Shown one piece after another: positions 38,618-42,335 of a DNA stretch of 42,335 bases. Both the position numbers and the translations under genes were made by a program. The notes under the pieces were generated by a model. It made no database searches. It was not told where the DNA came from and was given only the letters and a program-made list of their open reading frames with translations. Every line of letters starts with the position of its first letter. The first letter of the stretch is position 1. Source of the DNA: Chloroflexota bacterium (GTDB lineage Bacteria; Chloroflexota; Limnocylindria; Limnocylindrales; CSP1-4); the NCBI GenBank assembly GCA_017881905.1, contig JADGQI010000006.1:1-42335 (forward strand). Reading direction: 5' to 3'.

Positions 38618-41488
38618 TCATCGGACGTGCAGGCTCAGGGCGGTGGCATTCCGGCCGCCGGATCGATCGGTCCCCGAGACCAACAGCGCCAGCTTGCCGG
38701 CGCGACCACCGGTCTTCAGCAGCCAGGACGCTCGGTACGTCGACGTTCCGATCTTCGTCAGCTTGACCGCGTAGACGGCCAGGCCGGGCTGGCGGACGGA
38801 CAGCTTCGGGGCCGCGCCGAGCGGCTCGCTCGTCGCCACCTCCAGCGTCAGCCGCGCCCCGCGCCGCACGGACGTGAGTGACGGCCGGAGCTCGAACGCG
38901 GCGGCGCGCACACCCACGGCGTGCGTCTCGTGCCGCGTGCCGACGGTGGCGGTGACCGCCACCCGGTAGAGGCCCTGCGGAACGAACGCGCCGCCGTCGC
39001 CGCGGCCGTCCCAGCCGATCGAGACCGGGCCCGCCGGGTACGACCCGGTGATCGTCCGGACCACGGTCCCCGCGGCGTTGCTGACCGTCAGGCGGATGTC
39101 GGCTGCCGCGGCCAGGCGGAACGCCGCCACCGACTGCCGGGCGATCGCGTCGCCGTCCTGTGGGTAGAACCGGGCCGGCGACGGAGCGAGCCCGACGAAG
39201 GCGCCGAAGACAGCGATGTCCGCGCTCTGGCTCGTGCCCACGTTCCGCGCTCGATCGAGGGCGGTCAGGGTCAGCGTGTAGTCACCGTCCGGGACCGTGC
39301 TCCCGCCGTCGGCCCGGCCGTCCCAGACGATCGTACCCGGACCCGCCTTCGCGACCGGGATCGTGACGGTCCGGATCGGAGCCCCACCGGCGGCCGGCGT
39401 CACGACGAGGCGAACGGCCCCCGCTTCGGTGATCGCGTGGCTGACGGAAACCGTGTCGGCGATCCCGTCCCCATTCGGGGAGAACTGGGCGGTCCCGGTC
39501 TGGACCGCGCCGGGCGCCCCGATCGACGGCGCCGCTCGGTCGATCGCGAACGTGACCGTCTTCGTCGTCTCCGTCCGGCCGGTCAGGTCGGTCGAACGGA
39601 ACGAGACGTGATGGACCCCGTCGCCGCCCACCACGACCGGGCCCCCATACGGCGCCAGGGCGGCGCCGTCGACGGCGATCTCGCTCGAAGCGACACCGCT
39701 CTGCGCGTCGCTCGGGTCGAGCCCGACCGTGACGTCGTCCCGGTAGAAGCCAGCCTCCCCGACCGGGCCGGACAGCGTGGCCTTCGTCACGGGCGCGGTC
39801 ACGTCGACCTTGACCTCCAGCGTCCGGGTCGACTCGACGTTCCCGGCCCTGTCGACCGACCAGTACGCGAGGGCGTGGTCACCCGAGCGGGCGATCGCGA
39901 TCGGCGTCGTGTAGCGGGTCTTCGCGCCCCCGTCGAGCCGGTAGTACGTCGCGCGCATCCCGCTGGCGGCGTCGCGCCCGGCGAGCTTGACGGTCGCGGT
40001 CGTGGTGTACCAGCCGGTCGGATGGAGCGTGCCCGAGGCGGTCGCGGTCGTCGCCGGGTCGGTCGCATCCAGATCGAACGCCCCGGAGCGGGTGAAGGGG
40101 ACGGCGTTGTTGCCCCACGGCTCGGCCCCCCGGTACGACCACGTGTAGTGGCCGTCGGGCACGACCGCGCCTCCGGTCCCACGCAGGTCCCAGTCGAACA
40201 CGGACCAGGCGTCCGACGCGGTCAGCGTCTTGACCGTGTCGCCGGCGGCGTTGCGGATCGTGATCGTCCCGTCGAGCGGCTCGGAGGCGCGGACGATGAC
40301 ATGGAACGTATCGAACACGTAGTCGCCGTTCGGGCCGATCAGCGCTCCCGGCGGGTCGTCGTCATACAGCTTGGCCGGCGTGCTGTCGGCCGGCAGGAGC
40401 GCGTCGGCCCGGATGAAGCCCGTGGCCGCACCGTCGAGCGTCCGGACCTCGACGACCCGTGACCCGTCGGCGAGGGCGGGCGCCTCGGACAGGATGCGGA
40501 GCCGGGCGCCGGGGTCCAGGGTGGCGGCTGGCTCAGTCAGCAGCGGATCGGTCGACAGGTCGACGGTGCCCGCCGTGGTCGCCGCGCCCGGGACGACCAG
40601 GGCTGTGGGGACCGTGTCGGTCGGCCGGTAGGCCGTCCGGGTGACCTGCGCCGCGGTGAGCCCCGGGTCGTACACGATCGAGTGGTAGTACGGACCGTTG
40701 GCCACGCTCGTCGGATCCATCACGATCTTGGCCCCGGTCGTGCGGAACGAGTCGAACGCGATGTCGTGCCCGTGATAGCTCGGGACGTCGTGGAACAGCT
40801 TGTTCATCCCGGTCGTCGACGTGAACAGTCGCCGGATATAGGTCACGTTCGGGTGGTAGGCGTCCGCGATGACGGCCCGCGCCCCGGCCGCGAAGAATCC
40901 GGCGCCGTAGTTGTCCACCCGTGCTTTCTTGTCGGCCAGGGTCCCGGTCGGCAGCCCGGGTTCGGTGTTGCCCGAGGCGTAGCACAGGTGGAACAGCAGC
41001 ACGACCGCGTTCGGCGCGAGGCGGATGTCCGAGGCGACCTGATTCTCGCCGTAGTAGACATGAGCCGTGCCGTCCGCGCCGGTCGTCGGGTCCAGCCCCA
41101 GGCCGTTCTGGGTGAACGGCCACAGGGCATCGCGGTACCTCGAGGGCCAGCCGTTGCCATGCCCGAGATAGACGAAGATCGACGCGCCCTGCGCGGCCGC
41201 CTTCACGGCCGGCCAGGTGGCCCTCGGCGTCTTGATCAGCACGACGTTCCGGGTGTACTCCCGGGCGACCTTGGCGAGCGCATCCCCGTCGGCCTTGTAG
41301 TGGGCGTCGAACGATCCGACGGGCCCGACGACGATGACCACCTTCGGGTCGACCCTGGGCGTCACAGCGGCCGCGGCCGGTGCCACGGCTGTGCCGAGCG
41401 GCAGGACCGCGGCCACGGCGAGGACGGTCGCGCCGAGCACGCGGAGGAGCCGATCCGGTCGGGGCCGGTGGGCGGACGGTGTATTCAC
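38618..41488 (-). CDS. Secreted caspase-fold (clan CD-like) protein with Ig/FlgD-type repeats
   Basis: A 956-residue exported protein. A signal peptide ends near PAAAAVTPRVD (about 40). Residues about 45-290 look like a clan CD cysteine-peptidase fold (C25/caspase-like): a strand then H110-G111 in IFVYLGHGNG, and C169 in VVLLFHLCYASG. Several beta modules follow: FlgD-type Ig domains (VFDWDLRGTGGAVVPDGHYT; FSPNGDGIADTV at about 666; IVWDGRADGGSTVPDGDYTL; GWDGRGDGGAFVPQGLYRV) and two Ig-like OmpL47-type domains (YYRLDGGAKTRYTTPIA). The start is a GTG with GGAAGG about 10 bases upstream. Its target and whether it is active are unknown. Confidence 0.82.
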   Translation of the reverse strand: MNTPSAHRPRPDRLLRVLGATVLAVAAVLPLGTAVAPAAAAVTPRVDPKVVIVVGPVGSFDAHYKADGDALAKVAREYTRNVVLIKTPRATWPAVKAAAQGASIFVYLGHGNGWPSRYRDALWPFTQNGLGLDPTTGADGTAHVYYGENQVASDIRLAPNAVVLLFHLCYASGNTEPGLPTGTLADKKARVDNYGAGFFAAGARAVIADAYHPNVTYIRRLFTSTTGMNKLFHDVPSYHGHDIAFDSFRTTGAKIVMDPTSVANGPYYHSIVYDPGLTAAQVTRTAYRPTDTVPTALVVPGAATTAGTVDLSTDPLLTEPAATLDPGARLRILSEAPALADGSRVVEVRTLDGAATGFIRADALLPADSTPAKLYDDDPPGALIGPNGDYVFDTFHVIVRASEPLDGTITIRNAAGDTVKTLTASDAWSVFDWDLRGTGGAVVPDGHYTWSYRGAEPWGNNAVPFTRSGAFDLDATDPATTATASGTLHPTGWYTTTATVKLAGRDAASGMRATYYRLDGGAKTRYTTPIAIARSGDHALAYWSVDRAGNVESTRTLEVKVDVTAPVTKATLSGPVGEAGFYRDDVTVGLDPSDAQSGVASSEIAVDGAALAPYGGPVVVGGDGVHHVSFRSTDLTGRTETTKTVTFAIDRAAPSIGAPGAVQTGTAQFSPNGDGIADTVSVSHAITEAGAVRLVVTPAAGGAPIRTVTIPVAKAGPGTIVWDGRADGGSTVPDGDYTLTLTALDRARNVGTSQSADIAVFGAFVGLAPSPARFYPQDGDAIARQSVAAFRLAAAADIRLTVSNAAGTVVRTITGSYPAGPVSIGWDGRGDGGAFVPQGLYRVAVTATVGTRHETHAVGVRAAAFELRPSLTSVRRGARLTLEVATSEPLGAAPKLSVRQPGLAVYAVKLTKIGTSTYRASWLLKTGGRAGKLALLVSGTDRSGGRNATALSLHVR

Positions 41489-41529
41489 GAGGGTGAGACC
41501 TTCCCACACTCCAGCGCTCCGCACCATGG

Positions 41530-41535
41530 GGAATA
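41530..41535 (-). promoter_or_regulatory. -10-like element TATTCC before caspase-fold gene
   Basis: TATTCC on the minus strand leaves about 35 bases of leader including the GGAAGG ribosome site. It supports the GTG at 41488 over an ATG at 41527. Confidence 0.35.
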
Positions 41536-41613
41536 CGGGCCACCGGCACCCCGGACCAGGGCGTCGTCCGCGAACGTGTCCAGCGCACGCGTGCAGAGCG
41601 TGAAGGACCGGCG

Positions 41614-42335
41614 CTACAGCTCCCGGCGGGAGAACGACACGACGGTCAGTCCGACGATCCCGGCGACCCATGCGAGGCACCAGGCGAGGTAGGCGGGGCT
41701 CGGGCCCGTCGCGGCGAAGAACGGGTTGGCCTGGAGGATCTCGGCCGACCGGTCGGCGCTGATCGCCGCGATGACGGCCGACGGTTCGAGCGCGAAGATC
41801 GTCGCTCGCCACAGGCCGTCGGACGGGAACACGATGCGGGCCAGCGAGCTCACGGTCTCGAGCGATCCGACCCCGAGCGCCGCCCCGACCCCGCCGAGCA
41901 CGCCGACGCCCCAGGCCAGGCCGAACAGGACGACGGCGATGGCGCCGCTGGCGATCGCCGGCAGGCGACTGCTGAGCAGGAGGGTGACGCTCAGGACGAC
42001 GACCGCCTGCGCTGCCAACCCGCCGACCGCCCCCGCCGGGTCCGGTGGCCCGTAGCCCGACGCCAGCTTCATCGCTCCGATCTCCAGCAGGCCGGCCACG
42101 GCCCCGTAGATCCCGACCACGATCGCCAGGCCGAGCCACCTCCCCACGACGAACGTCCCCCGCCCGAGCGGCCGGGCGAGCATCGCCAGGAGGACGCCGG
42201 ACTCGATGTCGCCGGCGATCGCGGGTGCCGCCAGGAACGCCGCGGTCGCTGCGAGGATGAACCCGAACATGAAGGCGCACAGGATGAGGACCTGGCTCAC
42301 GCCGACCTGGAGCTGGAGCTCGCGGGTCCCGTGGC
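41614..42335 (-). CDS. ABC-2 type transporter permease (partial, N-terminus beyond window)
   Basis: About 240 C-terminal residues of a permease. The loop motif AGDIESGVLLAMLARPLGRGTF corresponds to the ABC-2 signature and also resembles the permease at 31179-31991. Five hydrophobic helices follow. The reading frame stays open to the right edge, so the in-frame GTG at 42300 is not taken as the start. Its ATPase partner presumably lies outside. Confidence 0.85.
   Translation of the reverse strand, partial: HGTRELQLQVGVSQVLILCAFMFGFILAATAAFLAAPAIAGDIESGVLLAMLARPLGRGTFVVGRWLGLAIVVGIYGAVAGLLEIGAMKLASGYGPPDPAGAVGGLAAQAVVVLSVTLLLSSRLPAIASGAIAVVLFGLAWGVGVLGGVGAALGVGSLETVSSLARIVFPSDGLWRATIFALEPSAVIAAISADRSAEILQANPFFAATGPSPAYLAWCLAWVAGIVGLTVVSFSRREL

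Noticed and set aside
38921-40462. 513-codon plus-strand frame opposite the caspase-fold gene
   Set aside because: Composition is Arg/Val/Pro/Gly shadow sequence. The minus-strand frame has a signal peptide and clear Ig domains.
1-42335. Recently transferred genomic island or prophage
   Set aside because: GC content and codon style look even by eye, and there is no integrase, transposase, attachment repeat or phage structural gene.

Overview
This is a very GC-rich (about 70% by eye), gene-dense bacterial chromosome segment with 42 protein-coding genes supported here, two of them cut by the window edges, plus three very short leader ORFs. I see no rRNA, tRNA, IS element, prophage or CRISPR array. 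The families point to Chloroflexota, probably a Limnocylindria/Ellin6529-like lineage. The signs are F420-type enzymes (PPOX, luciferase-like and Ddn-like proteins), Actinobacteria-like housekeeping families, Pro/Ser/Thr-rich secreted proteins, an ECF sigma factor with a TM partner of unknown type, and a secreted protein with FlgD-type Ig repeats. A deep actinobacterium is the main alternative. This placement is inference from gene content.

Layout. 1-2169 (minus): DUF1304 membrane protein, F420/FMN PPOX-type enzyme, YbaK-like deacylase, MBL hydrolase. 2319-4545 (plus): ECF sigma factor and its coupled membrane partner, then an AlkA-like glycosylase. 4613-8760 (minus): aminotransferase, GcvT-like protein and FAD oxidoreductase, probably an amine or amino-acid catabolic cluster. 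8866-13763 (plus): luciferase-like oxidoreductase, two GNAT proteins, a PAC2 protein, a lipoprotein. 13886-16540: a large fusion of a polysaccharide-type flippase with a degenerate cyanophycin-synthetase-like ATP-grasp domain. 16545-18596: DUF72 and a WYL regulator, divergent over a shared operator-like region. 18619-21079: a small basic protein, a zinc metallopeptidase, and a HipA-like kinase coupled to DUF3037. 21083-25361: Ddn-like protein, amidohydrolase, C39-like secreted protein, HhH-GPD protein, MBL protein. 25362-27062: long structured leader and DEAD-box helicase. 27087-31163: serine hydrolase, YbaK deacylase, aquaporin, and a fusion of a GIY-YIG-like domain with GreA. 31179-34566: ABC exporter pair and a SpoIID/LytB protein. 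34637-37191: an Asp/His-rich repeat protein divergent from a two-component system. 37219-38577: tag glycosylase, and an XRE regulator with a membrane partner. 38618-42335: a secreted caspase-fold protein with Ig repeats and a partial ABC permease.

The strongest theme that gene calling does not capture is transcript architecture. At 15 annotated genes and one leader ORF a -10-like hexamer (TAnnnT or CAnnnT) lies 6 to 9 bases upstream of the start codon, most often exactly 6, which is the signature of leaderless mRNAs. Several other genes carry 11-13 codon leader ORFs whose stop touches or overlaps the next start. The most unusual proteins are the flippase/pseudo-ATP-grasp fusion, the GIY-YIG/GreA fusion, the secreted clan-CD-like protein, and the HipA-like kinase/DUF3037 pair.
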